Shown one piece after another: positions 41,201 to 52,659 of a DNA stretch of 64,000 nt. Numbering within the stretch: the first letter of the stretch is position 1; every line of letters starts with the position of its first letter. Position numbers and translations under genes: made by a program. Source of the stretch: Ornithodoros turicata (taxonomy: Eukaryota > Arthropoda > Arachnida > Ixodida > Argasidae); assembly GCF_037126465.1 (NCBI RefSeq), contig NC_088201.1:65246879-65310878 (forward strand), given 5' to 3'. The notes below the pieces were generated by a model, which saw only the letters and a program-made list of their open reading frames with translations, was not told the origin of the DNA and did not search any database.

Positions 41201-41300
41201 TAATGTCGACATAGGCTTGCCGTAGTTGGCCACTCACGAGTGGGCATCTCGTCACGACTGAAGACACAAAAAAACAACAACAAAAAAAGACAACAACAAC
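41155..41300. repeat. ACACTCTTAAAA-ended element with (GA)n and the family B unit
   Basis: ACACTCTTAAAACTAAGAGA, then (GA)n and G6, then ATAGGCTTGCCGTAGTTGGC and GAGTGGGCATC, the unit also at 42110, 47040 and 63460. Confidence 0.7.
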
Positions 41301-41727
41301 AACAACAAAAGGTTGAAGGGGTGAAGGTGAGGTATGTACAGGATGAATAAAACCGATGAGGCCGAAGAGCACTGTTGATGGGAGGTACGCTAGAGGGGTG
41401 TAGTTGTCAGTATTTCTATTAGTTTTTTTTCTTCTTCTCAGTCTCAGCTCTCAGACCATAACCGACATCGTTTGTCGTCCTGTTCATAACTGCTTGAAGA
41501 GCGCCGTTGACATGGCGCGAACCTATGAGTAATTCTATAGTCGTTGCTCTGTAGACGTTCCGTTTCATTCCACAATTTCTGTTTCTACGACCACCATATC
41601 GTTACTTGTAACGCATTTGTTTTACCCTTATTAATGCCTATCACCAAACAGCCTCAGTAAGGGACTTATGCCAACCGTGATACGCCCCGAGTTCTTACGA
41701 CACGTCCTATGCGACATAAGTCATATA

Positions 41728-42076
41728 CAGGCTGGTCCACCAACCATGACAGAAATTTAGTGAATAGCGTATGCAATGAAGAGACACGCGGTCGAGGGCT
41801 TTTTTTTTTTTACTGCCAGGAACATTTGCCACATATTGGTGACATTTTTATTTCATTTCAATTGACGGAAATTCCCCATTTCTGCAAAGAGAACATTAGG
41901 TTGACTTGGGAAATTTTGGAGTTCAATTCAAGAAATGGAATTTCCATCAGTTGAAATGAAAAATGGTACCAATTTAGGGCCAATGTTCCTGGCAGAATAA
42001 AATCCATCGACCGCATGTCTCTCCGTTGCCTAGGTTATTTACTATGAATTTCTATCATGGTTGGTGGAACACCCAG
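41728..42076. mobile_element. Foldback element, CAGGCTGGTCC termini
   Basis: About 349 bp. The left end TACAGGCTGGTCCACCAACC pairs with GGTTGGTGGAACACCCAGTA at the right. Inner arms AATTTCTGTCATGG and CATTTCAATTGACGGAAATT also pair with the other half. TA on both sides. Confidence 0.83.
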
Positions 42077-42089
42077 TATATACAATACT

Positions 42090-42360
42090 GTACACTTTTA
42101 CAACCGAGGGGTGTGGGGGTGATGGCAGGATAGGCTCGCCGTTGTTGGCCACACCGAACAACCGAACATCAGCACATAGCACGCTGAAGGCCAACCCGTT
42201 ACACAGATAATAATAACCTTATCACTCCTGATTTCTGGAAAGCACGTGGCCTACGTCTTTTAGTGACAACTAACGCCACTGCATAAGTGACACAAAAAGG
42301 TGTATGTCTCCCATTTTCAACAAATCAATGGTGAGAACGACGTCATCCGGTGTAATGGAG
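42090..42360. mobile_element. Diverged hairpin MITE carrying the family B unit
   Basis: Starts ACACTTTTACAACCGAGGGG, carries GATAGGCTCGCCGTTGTTGG, then a decayed family A hairpin (GCACATAGCACGCTGAAGGC; ATTTTCAACAAATCAATGG). Confidence 0.65.
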
Positions 42361-42469
42361 GGGATATAGAAAAAAAAAGAGAGAAAGAAAAAGAAAAGAA
42401 AATAAACTTAACAAAAGGTGAAAGTAGTAAAGGTAAGGGTGAAAGGGGTAATGGTTGAGCGCGTAGCCC

Positions 42470-42635
42470 TAGATTTGTTGAAAACGGGAGGCGGAGCCTA
42501 TTTTGTGCCATTATGCACGGCACAGAATAGGCTCCGCCTCTCGTTTTCAACAAATCAGGGGCGAGAACGTTGTCATTCGGGATGATGGTTGGCTAGGAGC
42601 GTGCTATGCGGTGAAGTTCATTTCTAAGAGTGTAG
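42470..42635. mobile_element. Hairpin MITE family A, left-truncated
   Basis: Variant core GGCGGAGCCTATTTTGTG with its inverse and a full right arm to CTAAGAGTGTA. The left outer arm is missing. Confidence 0.83.
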
Positions 42636-43700
42636 TGGTATCAGAAGTATCAAAAGAAAGAAAGAGGAGGAGGCTGGCCTTTCTCCTCAACGTATACACT
42701 TATTTGATTACCTTTATGTAAGTTTTTCCTTCAAGCATGGAAGTACAACGCGCAGCCTTACTGTCAGTCTTCATAAACAGTAGACTTAAAATAAATTCGC
42801 AGTGCAATAAAACGTTTTTCTAGTGAGCTTGAACAGAACGTTAGTGAACTGTTTTAATTCCGTGTTAGCACCGCGAAGCAAAAGAATGTTATGGAACTAT
42901 TAGAGACAATCAACCTCAGGAAATGTACAGAATGCTTTGCTCTTCACATTCATTACAACATCAACACTATGTCCGTAATATGCCATTAAAGAGAAGAATT
43001 CGAAAACTACTATAGACATCCATTTCGCCTTTGTTGTTCATCACAACACCTGTAGCCATCAAGACGGCGTGAAGTATAGAGCTGTTGCGCTAAAGTTTGA
43101 GGAGGGTGACTGGAGCGCCACTCTGACCCCTACCGTCGGAATGCTACAACACGCGGCCGCTCACGCCTTGTATGCATAACTGATAGCAACGGGTAGGACG
43201 CGCGAAAGAGTTCGCCGTTTTTTTTTTTTTTTTTTCGAAATCCAGCTCTACTCTACTTGAATCGAACTCTATTAAAAATTACAAACTACTGTTGTGTCGT
43301 TCGGTGCCATAGCAGCAAGAAGGTAGCTCTTGCCCGCCCAAGAAATGTCCCCGACTGGCAGCGCTATTCCGGCTGCTGGCGATATGTAGGCGGCGGTATT
43401 TTTGTTGTACTCAAGGGCTAGCTAATTCCTGAAATATGAAGCCCTGAAATAATTATTCCTCACTACTGCCGTCGTTTACCATTTTCAGTCATAGACTTGC
43501 ATTGCGGTTGTGTAATATCCAAGTATAATTATTGCAGTAGACAAATATCGACATCCGTTCTAATGAAATAGAACACAAAAACTTTGACCATATATACATT
43601 TCGTTTTCTTGTATTTGCTTTGCATTTTTCAGCTTTTTATACTAAAAGTCGACTGTGCAGCTGATGCCTCGGATAATTGTGGCTGTGTGACAGTAACATC
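42636..43700. other. No gene seen
   Basis: Contains a short SINE 3' fragment at 42855 (TTCCGTGTTAGCACCGCGAA) and a T-tract near 43215. Confidence 0.4.
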
Positions 43701-43711
43701 CCGAGTCTAGG

Positions 43712-43783
43712 GACGACGAAGACACACACACAGACAGAGTTTGGACACATCTGTATGTGTCTGTTTTCGTCGTCCCTAGTCTC
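43712..43783. repeat. Hairpin: GACGACGAAGACACACACA and inverse
   Basis: GAGTCTAGGGACGACGAAGA faces CGTCGTCCCTAGTCTC about 35 bases later. Confidence 0.75.
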
Positions 43784-43921
43784 CGGGTCTTACAGTCATG
43801 AATTACATTCACCAGCTCACTTGTTTTAAGCAATTATTTCATTGGGTCACCGTCACCAGAAACCCCATATATATATAACTTTTTGTTAAATATGCGTACG
43901 GAATCAAAGCTTGTGCACATA

Positions 43922-44133
43922 CAGGGTGTTCAAAATTAAGCTTTCACTAGCACTTTATAAATAGGCGAACAAAAGAAAACTGGCTGCTATTTTTCTGTTC
44001 CTTGAGTAAGAAACAGATGTGTACATAATTAGCAGCACCTGTTTCTTACACAAGTAGCGTAAAGTTATCATCCGATTTCCTGTCATCGCTGTGTTTGCGT
44101 AGCGCTCGTGAAAGCTTAATTTTGAACACCATG
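43922..44133. mobile_element. Foldback element, CAGGGTGTTCAAAATTAAGC termini
   Basis: 212 bp with TA on both sides. CAGGGTGTTCAAAATTAAGC and GCTTAATTTTGAACACCATG are inverse. Inner words AGAAACAGATGTGTAC and GCACCTGTTTCTTACAC pair. Confidence 0.87.
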
Positions 44134-44699
44134 TATACACGAGGCTATATTGTATATGTATATATAATAGCGGATTCCAAATTTCAATCGTCGAGAAGTT
44201 TGCTCAAGCTGCATGGCTGTGCCCGAAAACTCTTCGAAATCATCGGTACTGCGTTGCCCAATGGCTGTTTATTCTGTGTTCATGGTAGAGTCGTGAACAT
44301 TCCGCACGCGGAGAACATAACCAGAGGTCCTAGGAAAGAGCAACTATTTGGGTGTTGAACCATAAAACAGTTTGCGTTTCATTTAGATGTCGTGTTATTA
44401 TTGTTCAACTATCTTCAATTAATAACGGCGAACGTTTTGTTAAGTCCCCATTGAATTCGATAAGCACCCTGCGAATTAATCTTTGCCTTGTTCTTGTTAA
44501 GCCTGATTTTTCTCAGAATGAAATTTATACTTTGGCACCCCCAATGTTTTGTCTTTCCGAACAGTGTGGGTTCTTTAGTCTCGAAGTAATAGATGCGTAT
44601 ACGAAGAGGGGAGTCAAGTCCTGTAGATCACATAAACAAAATACAGAAGCCGACACTGAAGATTTTTGTTTAAGTTTAATTTGTACAAGCTTTCGCGTG

Positions 44700-44810
44700 T
44701 AATTGAATTACTCAAAAATTACTTGGGCAGGAAAAGTAATCGATTACGTTACAAATTACTCAAAGTAACTGATTACTAGTAACGCAATTACCCGTTACGT
44801 ACAAGTCTCG
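44700..44810. repeat. GTTACTT-type repeat end
   Basis: AATTACTCAAAAATTACTTG, TTACAAATTACTCAAAGTAA and CTGATTACTAGTAACGC; same style as 35751-36640. Confidence 0.55.
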
Positions 44811-44984
44811 GTGCAAGCAATCTGCAACTGGGAATCTGTAAAGAAGGGAAAATATTCGTGGCACGTCACGAATATTTCACCGCTACTGCTGTTTTTGGCT
44901 GGGAGTCAAGTGGCGGGGAAAATATTTTCGGTAACTACGGCACTTTAATAACAGAACTTCGAGGCATATAACATCCTCAGAGTG

Positions 44985-45110
44985 AACCATCATTCAGAGT
45001 GACAACTCCTTCCTGAGCTGTTAAAAATAGCCGAGTGTACGCCTTTTTGTATCAGTTAACACATAAGTAAGTTGATAGAAAAAGGCATACGTTTCCTATG
45101 TTCAACGTAA
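44985..45110. mobile_element. Decayed family A hairpin
   Basis: GTGTACGCCTTTTTGTATCA and GATAGAAAAAGGCATACG are the inverse cores; outer arms are barely recognisable. Confidence 0.5.
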
Positions 45111-45123
45111 GTGTGCAACATAA

Positions 45124-45905
45124 ATGTGTAACATCTTTGTAAGCCCTGTACTGAATGACATACTAGTAGCGCACCAAAAAGCAGTGATCGCTGGCCATGA
45201 CGTGATTTTCCGGTGGATACCTGGCCACTGTGGGATCACCGGACATGATGCGGCCGATCACAACGCCGGGAAAGCACATAGAAATAGCACATTCGCAGTG
45301 TTTACTTCACGAAGGCGGACGCCAAGCGTGCCTTAAAGTCTCTGAGCCATAAGCTGTCAAAAGATGAATGGTTCTGTGGCGAGGCTGGATCTTCCCTTCT
45401 GCACCGGGTTGACCCCGAACTAGCCCTGGTCGTCTCAACATCCATGCCACGGCAGCTTACGTCATTGTTTCACAGGCTCCGGCTCAATGTACCATACAGC
45501 GCAAGACTCCTGTATAGGCTTGGGAAGGCGGACTCTCCTAATTGTCCAGTCTGTGGCTCAATCGAAGACGTCGAACATATTATAGTTATGTGCCCAAGAT
45601 ACTCTGAGTGTCGTGACAGACTTGTAGCCGCGTTAGGCAGGGTTGACAATCGACCCTTCGGAGTGCAGAAGGTGCTGGGCCCATGGCCAACGAGCACTCA
45701 ACTGCCAGCTTTGCGAGCCGTTAGACAGTTTTTAAGGGACACCAAGCTGTCAGACGGGCTATGACCCTGTCTGTGGCGTTCGTCGCCGCTTCGCGACATC
45801 TCCAGTGGGTGTGGGTGGATGTGTCTGGCATTCCTTTCCTTAGGTGATCTAGGGTAGCCGGCCCTCGTGATGAGGGCTACAATCCCCATTTTTTCTTTCA
45901 ATCAT
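45124..45905 (+). pseudogene. LINE (I/R1-type) RNase H and C-terminal zinc knuckle
   Basis: The first frame reads HDVIFRWIPGHCGITGHDAA then DHNAGKAH, the RNase H motif, and stops at 45336. The next open part (45444-45764) reads FHRLRLNVPYSARLLYRLGK then CPVC-x7-H-IIVM-C, a C-x2-C-x7-H-x4-C knuckle, and ends LRDTKLSDGL. The frame break shows it is dead. The 3' untranslated tail reaches an ATCATCATCA run. Confidence 0.86.
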
Positions 45906-46049
45906 CATCAAGCCGAAGAAATAATGTGAAGAGAGTGATGCCGATGTTGACGAAAAAATAATAAGGAGAGATTGCGTTCGTCATACGACAAATTCGGCTA
46001 CTCCCATAAACAGACCCCCCCTCCCCCAAAGAAAAAAAAATAGAAAAGG

Positions 46050-46175
46050 AAAACCTGCTCGTTGAATGTGGCCCCTTGGCGAGCCGTCGGTAAGCCGTGC
46101 CAGTGTATGTAATGGCTAGCGTGCTTGACCGGTAATCAGGAGGTGCGGGATCGACTCCTGCCACAGACTGGCGCG
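46050..46175 (+). repeat. tRNA-like SINE fragment
   Basis: ATGGCTAGCGTGCTTGACCG and GTAATCAGGAGGTGC then GGGATCGACTCC resemble a tRNA body with A and B boxes but no intact acceptor stem. A T-run follows shortly. Not a functional tRNA as read. Confidence 0.55.
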
Positions 46176-46835
46176 CTTTTTCGACGTCCGCCGCATTTCA
46201 CTCTTTCACGAAGCGACACACGTTATCATCTGTTCCCTCCGAAACAAGCTGTGCGGTTCTGGTCGTGCTCCACAGTTGTCGTCTGCTCCACCTAAAGTGT
46301 GAATACTATACGCACCCCCTTTCCACGCGACAACGGCGCTCACTTTTTTTTTCTTTTATATTCTTATTTCTAACATAAAGCGAGGAAACGTTCAGGCATT
46401 TATTTTGGCTTTGACGCGGCCCGCACCCGACGTAACGGAACAACGGAAGCTGAGAAAAATAGCGTCCACCCGCTATTGTTTCCGGGGGAATCTATCCTCC
46501 AGCGGTTTAACATGAGCGGGGCGGTACATCTCTCTCAAACAGAGGCGTCGTTTCCCTCAGAATGTCGCGCCTGACAGCTGTGAACAAGTGTGCACTTGTC
46601 GTACGTTAAGGAAGGGTTCCCCCGTGTACTCGTCCTATAGGTAAAGTGGCAGGGGCTCGATATTTCCGCCCTTGCTGTTTGTTCAGCCGGAAAGCCGGAC
46701 GTACACATGGCTGCGTGCAGTATATCTTGTGTCGTATCCACTACGCCGTGCCATGCAGCTTCGTTTCCAGTTGAGACCGACACGACGGTTTAAGATAGGG
46801 GTGGGGTCAAAACAACAGTTCTTCGTCACTACCCT
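46176..46835. other. No gene seen
   Basis: Only short frames. Confidence 0.4.
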
Positions 46836-46838
46836 TGC

Positions 46839-47260
46839 ACTCTTAAAGCAAAACTTCAGGGACATTCCCAGGATTTTCATCTCGGGGGGGGGGGGGGGGC
46901 TGTTGGGGGTTGAGGTGACATCCATATCTGCTGCTTTTGTGGCGTCTTTGGCCTTTCTGCCCGGTAGTTTGAAGGAGGGGGGGGGGGGGTTACAAATGTT
47001 CGGGGGCAGGTGCTGGGGTTGGGGGGGGGGGGTATTGACAGGATCGGCTCGCCGTTATTGGCCACACAGAAGTGGGCAGCGTCATGACTATAGAAAAAAA
47101 GAACCGGATGGATGATGAAGGGTAGCGTAGGGGGTGCGTGAGTCAGAACTTCACCGCATAGCACGCTCCTAGCCACCCATAACCACGCCGATGGCGTCGT
47201 TCTCGCCACTGCTTTGTTGACATCGGGAGACATACGGCTTTTTGTGACACTAATACCGTT
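46839..47260. mobile_element. G-run-rich mosaic of family A left arm and family B unit
   Basis: CACTCTTAAAGCAAAACTTC at 46839 is followed by four poly(G) runs, then GATCGGCTCGCCGTTATTGG and AGAAGTGGGCAGCGTCATGA. A family A left arm follows (AGAACTTCACCGCATAGCAC, to TTTTTGTGACAC at 47250). No right arm. Confidence 0.65.
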
Positions 47261-47263
47261 GTC

Positions 47264-47970
47264 GCACGGGCAGTTTTCACCGCGGTTACGCTTAACCGCA
47301 GTTACCCAACAACAGATAAATTAACTATGATGAATGGGGAAACTACGACGCCTACAGGCGTACATGGTTGGTTGACGCGGAGTCCAGCCTGCTAGCCAGA
47401 GTCGACCCGAATTTATGCTTCTGTCTTCCGAGTCGCACGCCGCATGCCATTGAATCATTGGTGTACCGCCTTCGACTAGACGTCTCGTTCAGCCGTGCCC
47501 TATTGTTCAAGATGGGAAAGGTAAACTCGCCGAACTGCCTCACGTGTGCTGATGTGGAGAACACTGAACACATATTAATTAACTGCTCCAGATACAGTGT
47601 CCAACGTAATGACATTAGCGCCGCCTTGGAAAGACTGGACCACCGTCCTCTAGACTTAAGGAAGCTCCTGAGAGAATGGCAGAGGGATCTTAGACATCTT
47701 GCGACAGCTGCTTTAATGACGTTCCTTGTGGACATTGCAGCGCCTCTAACTTAATAGACGTCATAATTTTTATTTTCATTTCTTTTCTAGGAGTCACCAC
47801 CTCCATATTTTTCTTTTATAACTCTAACTAATGGGAAAATTCGCCACATGAGGTGCGGCCCACTACCCCAAGGCACAATGGATAGAATGAGATGTGCTGT
47901 TACCCGACCAAACCGCGGTTATCGTGAACCGCGGTTTGCTGTTGTCACACGGCAGTTTGTGACATGATAG
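47264..47970. mobile_element. GTCACACGGGCAG foldback split by a LINE
   Basis: Left piece GTCGCACGGGCAGTTTTCAC and CGCGGTTACGCTTAACCGC (47264-47328); right piece AAACCGCGGTTATCGTGAAC and TGTTGTCACACGGCAG (47905-47968). These are the arms of a foldback like 48957-49140, opened by the LINE fragment between them. Confidence 0.72.
47342..47900 (+). pseudogene. LINE C-terminal fragment inside a foldback
   Basis: Reads VYRLRLDVSFSRALLFKMGK then CLTC-x7-H-ILIN-C and ends TFLVDIAAPLT with a stop at 47755. The same family as 45444-45764 but a different copy; the 387-base frame has no internal stop. 5' truncated, with an untranslated tail. Confidence 0.83.
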
Positions 47971-47981
47971 CAGCAGGGTTG

Positions 47982-48558
47982 CCGAGTTGCCACTCCGGGG
48001 TTGGAACGATTCCGGAATGAAATTGGAATGGAATGGCGGAAACTGTCCTGGGAATGGAATGGAATGGAATTAGGCATTTTTTTCTCAGGCGGAATGGAAT
48101 TGGAGTGTAATGGTCTGAGTGCCACACGGTCAAGGGCGATGGTTTGGTTTGGTTTTAAGAAACAATAAAATGGAGATTTTGGCTTCACTAGTGTGAGGCC
48201 TGCAACCCCACATCACTTGCACCAGTTACTGTAGTGGAAAACTCCTGTAATGATGATGCCAATGAAGTGGAGGAGGAGAGGAGGAGGAGGGTGAAATAAC
48301 CTTGTCTTTGTGCTTTTTCCGGGCTGGGTAATGTCAATCTCCTCTATAGCACTGCTGGGCTAGCTAGTACGGTTACCGGTCCTAATTCTTTTATTGGTGG
48401 AATTAAAGGAATGGAATGGGGTTGCCAAGCCATTCCAGGAGTGGGAATTGACGATACCTTTTCATTCCGAGGAGTTGAAAGGAATTGAATTATCACAAAT
48501 CTTCATTCCTCGGAATGGAATTGGAATGGAGTGGGTGATCCCGTTCCGCAACCCTGCA
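47982..48558. mobile_element. MITE with CAGGGTTGC ends and GGAATGGAAT-rich interior
   Basis: GCAGGGTTGCCGAGTTGCC at the left faces TCCGCAACCCTGC at the right. The interior is rich in TGGAATGGAATGGAA and its inverse. Confidence 0.7.
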
Positions 48559-48687
48559 GTTACCTCGTGATTATGACACAAGCGCCAGGTATACTTTGAT
48601 TACGCTGTATATTATGAAAAGAACAACAACAACAACAATAGATGCTGACGATGAGATGGGGTGTTTCACCGCGGCGGTGCGGTACCC

Positions 48688-48854
48688 TACACTCTTAAAA
48701 ATGAATTTCACCGCATAGCACGCTCCTAGCCAACCATCATCTCGAATGATATCGTTATCTGCCCTGATTTGTTGAAAACGGCAGGCGTACGTATTCGAGA
48801 TGATGGGTGGCTGGGAGCGTGCTATGCGGTGAAGTTCATGTTTCTAAGAGTGTA
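48688..48854. mobile_element. Hairpin MITE family A, internally deleted
   Basis: TACACTCTTAAAAATGAATT through AAAACGGCAGGCGTACG, then directly TATTCGAGATGATGGGTG to TTTCTAAGAGTGTA. The loop and inner right arm are missing. Confidence 0.86.
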
Positions 48855-48956
48855 CCCCATAGCACGTGGAATATGAAAAGAAAAGGGCATAATGGTAATT
48901 AAAAAGGTTAAGGATCATTAAATACACGGTACGCGCATGATTATTTGCGGGAAATG

Positions 48957-49140
48957 TCACACGGGCAGCGCTAACCGCGGTTACGGCAACCGTCCATTCC
49001 CTCGGTTACCTCATGAAACCGAAGTTGCCAAGCTCTGTTTCCCATAACCGCGGTTAGCGGCGTAACCTCCGTTCGGTCGGCCGCGTGACAGCGACGAACA
49101 GCGGTTTTACGTGTAACCGCGGTTAGCGCTGCCCGTGTGA
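48957..49140. mobile_element. Foldback element, TCACACGGGCAGCGCTAACC
   Basis: TCACACGGGCAGCGCTAACC is exactly inverted at 49121-49140 (GGTTAGCGCTGCCCGTGTGA). Inner CCGCGGTTA words repeat in both halves. Confidence 0.87.
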
Positions 49141-49148
49141 CCAGGGTA

Positions 49149-49219
49149 TTATGCAGTTACGATAATTGTCACAAAAAGGCGTACGCCCCACGTTTTCCCC
49201 AAATCGGGAGTGATAACTG
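49149..49219. mobile_element. Hairpin MITE family A, right-arm fragment
   Basis: ATAATTGTCACAAAAAGGCG, TACGCCCCACGTTTTCCC, immediately followed by the next full copy. Confidence 0.75.
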
Positions 49220-49474
49220 TACACTCTTAAAAATGAACTTCACCGCATAGCACGCTCCTAGCCAACCATCATCTCGAATGATATCGTTATCTGCCCTGGT
49301 TTGTTGAAAACGGAAGGCGTACGCCTTTTTTTGTGTCACTTATGCTGTTCATAATTGTCACAAAAAAGGCCTACACTTCCCGTTTTCAACAAATCGGGGC
49401 AGATAACGATATCATTCGAGATGGTCGGTTGGCTTGTAGCGTGCTATGCAGTGAAGTTCATTTTTAAGAGTGTA
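49220..49474. mobile_element. Hairpin MITE family A, full copy
   Basis: TACACTCTTAAAAATGAACT to TTTTTAAGAGTGTA. Close to the consensus of all copies. Confidence 0.9.
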
Positions 49475-50040
49475 CCATCCTTCGCAATGGGTGGCATTTG
49501 TGCGCGTTACGTGGCGAAGTTCTGTGTTACTTAAAGGTGAAAGTTCGACATACGACAGCGCCACGGCGTTTCAAATAAAGAAACGTAACTGATGGGTTAC
49601 AGCTTCGGGGATTTTTTCAGGGATAATTTTCACACGAAGTCCGAGCCGCGATGACGCACGATGTCCCATCCAGCAACATGCTGCTATATCGACGCGCAGA
49701 GCGCTCGACAAGGAAACGCCACCAACCGGGACTTTCTGCAGGGAAGTGTGGCCATCCATCTCGCCTGGCTACTGAATTCTATATTCGCGTCAGAAAATTT
49801 AGGGGATGTTGTAAAACCTTTGGACGGTGTCGGGAGAATCCGAGGAAATCCCTCAATAAACTACCCCAGGTGGGAGGGGAATTTAGGTGTCATTACCAAA
49901 ATGTCCCGCATTCAGGTGATGTGTATAGCCGTTGTCGCACCGTCTATCGGCAGGCACACTCTCACAAAAGGGTGGTTGAGGTGATGTCGATACGGAATGT
50001 TATAGTGGAAACAAAAGCAAAAACTGCACCGCGTCTTATA

Positions 50041-50897
50041 CAGGGTGATTCACGAACTATGTCATTTGGGGTTTATAAGAAAACGGTAGAACGGAAAAAT
50101 ATGCAGTCAACGGCTCTCGTGCGGCAATTAAGTTTGCCATCTTCAAAAAATACTTTTGTCGAATTTCAATTGCAATAAATTGAAATTTCTGAATTGAACT
50201 CTGAAATTTGCCGAGTCAACGTAACGTTTTTTTTTTCCCACAGAATCAGGAAGCCCGTGGCAAACTTAGTCGAATACACCGGAAGCCGAAATCTCTAATG
50301 CTACAGCAAGTGAAAAAAAAAAAAAAAAAGTGAAAATCGGCGTTTTCTGACGCGCGTATTTCAACGGCGCACGAAATCGGCCGCAAAGATGCGATGAGGT
50401 GAGGACATGCCCCTGCCCAGATGATAGACATCTGATCTGCAAAAAACAAGAGGAAAGGGAAAGGAAGACACATCGCGATAATAATCTGAGGCTACATGGA
50501 TTCCCATTGGTAGAGGGCAGGGGTATGTCCTCCTCTCATCGCATCTTTACGGCCGATTTCGTGCGCCGTTGAAATACGCGTTTCAGGAAAAGACGATTTT
50601 CCCTTTTTTTTTGCACTCGCTGTAGCGTTAGAGACTTCAGCTTCCGGTGTATTCCACTAAGTTCGACACGGGCTTCCTGAGTCTGTTATAAAAAACAAAA
50701 ACAAAAAAACACGTTATATTGACTAGGCAAATTTCAGAGTTCAATTAAGAAATTTCAATTTATTGCAATTGAAATTCGACAAAATTATTTTTTGTAGACG
50801 GCAAACTTGATTGCCGCACGGGAGCCGTTGACCGCATATTTTTCCGTTCTACCGTTTTCTTATAAACCCCAAATGACATAGTTCGTGAATCACCCTG
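50041..50897. mobile_element. Long foldback element, 857 bp
   Basis: Almost wholly palindromic: CAGGGTGATTCACGAACTAT at the left and ATAGTTCGTGAATCACCCTG at the right, with pairing continuing (GGGGTTTATAAGAAAACGGT; AATTTCAATTGCAATAAATT) to a central A-tract. TA on both sides. Confidence 0.89.
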
Positions 50898-51015
50898 TAT
50901 GTTGAGCAGCCGCACAACGGCAGAATATCGGGAGTGACGTACTGACTATACTGAGCACACAGCAGATGACACCACCGGCCCTGTCGTCTGCTACGGAATA
51001 CCTTTTGTCTGAGCC

Positions 51016-51113
51016 GTGTAAGTGTCACAAAAAGGCGTACGCACACCGTTTTCAACAAATCAGCTGGGAGTGACGAACGATGTCATTCAGGATCATGATG
51101 ATAATGAGCACGT
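51016..51113. mobile_element. Hairpin MITE family A, right-arm fragment
   Basis: AAGTGTCACAAAAAGGCGTA and CCGTTTTCAACAAATCAG followed by a decayed outer arm. Confidence 0.72.
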
Positions 51114-52320
51114 GCTTCGTTTGAGGATTTATTTTTTTAATAGACAGGTTAAAAATTTTCTTTTTTTACTATCACAGAAATACATAACGTACTTCGTTTC
51201 GAATAATTTTACACAGAGATTTCACGTAACGTTTTGGCGTTGAGGAGAATAGCGTATCGGAGAGCATATGGAGCAAGAAAATGTGCAGAACAACCTTGGA
51301 ATGCTACGGCTCCTCCACCAATTTTCACCCCTAACGCACTCAAAGACGCTCGCCATCACCAAGCAGAAGCGTTCAACGTCGTCTGCGAGACGGTTCCTCA
51401 GCTGTTTCAGAACCTCAACTATAGTGCTGCGACTTACCAGTCAAGGCCACCAACTCATGAACACGATTAACATCGCGAAAGCCACCGAAATATAAATTCT
51501 AGGCCCAAAACCTCGCTGACCTCTCCGACGGAGAGGAGCCCCTAAGTTTTGAAACTGCGCTTTGAGCACTCGTAACCTTGCGCAATCCATCGCCTATATA
51601 CTTTGCCTCGGCTCGGTACCCGCCAAAAATGGAGCCCACGCTGTCAATTCCTTCCGAAACGTCTCATCGGTTGAAGCGAGCCGCCCACGAACACCCGCTC
51701 GAAATCAATCACGACATGCTCGTATACCACTGGACCGTTCACACGAGAAAAGCAATTATGCAGCGAGCGTCCGTTACAGCAGCCTCTGGAACGCACAGAC
51801 GCAGAACGAGTCGCACCTGCGCTGTTTACAACATTTCGTTTCTCTCACTCGTAGCTTTTTCATTTTCTTTTTCGTGCCTCGACACTGTCAACATCTGGAC
51901 GCTCTCTGGAGCGTAACGAAAGAGCAGATCTTCTAACCGTTTCCGATCGTGAGGCGTGAGTGATACAGGAAATCCAATAGGGGACGTGCGCTTCTCCATG
52001 TTGCGCGCCGAACACTGTGGCGACAGCGCCAAATTGGTAGAATTTTAACTCTCCGGTCGCTCCCTGCATCGCCTTTTATCGCTACCAACTTCATTGCCAT
52101 TCAGAAAGAAAAAAAAAACAGATAACGGAAGTAAACGAAAGGTGAACTATCCTTGCGAACAAAACACGGCCGCTGCACGTTCGTGAGCGTTCGTTTGCGG
52201 AAGCTACACGACCGCTTAGCGCCTTCATTCTCGGCTCCGAAACTTCACAGCACGGTCCCTATCGGTGTCCGAAATGCTCATAGCCCACGCCCCATAGCCA
52301 TAGCCTACAACGGCACTTTC
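51114..52320. other. No gene assigned
   Basis: Open frames on both strands (51562-51936, 51578-51916) overlap and show no recognisable motifs. The region lacks obvious repeats and is slightly GC-richer. Confidence 0.35.
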
Positions 52321-52600
52321 TGATGCTGGGAACTAGTCAGTCTGAATTCGATTGTGGTGGCGGAAATGGTGTGAGCAGCACGCAGGATCTAGCACGCTTC
52401 CTTCTTGAAACATTGCTAGCTGGAGACCTTTATGAGGTGTTATGGTCACGTTTTTTGGGCCTCTTATAGCTTGCACAAGCTTAGACTTGAACTTGGAGGA
52501 CTATTGATGGATCGATCTATATCCCCCCTGCCCTCCTCTCCTCACTATCTTACCTTATCTTCCAGCTACAGTCGTGACAGGGTTCCTGAGCGAAGAGAAA
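52321..52600 (+). pseudogene. LINE 3' end, homologous to 25490-25690
   Basis: Reads AQDLARFLLETLLAGDLYEV then runs into the 3' untranslated part. CAGCTACAGTCGTGAC matches CAGCTATAGTCGTGAC of the other copy. Confidence 0.65.
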
Positions 52601-52605
52601 GCCAG

Positions 52606-52655
52606 AACCCCCCCCCCCCCCCCCCCCCCCAGAAACACACACACACACACACACG
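52606..52655. repeat. Poly(C) run and (CA)n microsatellite
   Basis: About 21 C followed by AGAAA and ten CA units. Confidence 0.95.
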
Positions 52656-52659
52656 TTAT

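Noticed and set aside
46050..46175. Possible functional tRNA gene
   Set aside because: A and B boxes are present but no acceptor stem closes; treated as a SINE fragment.
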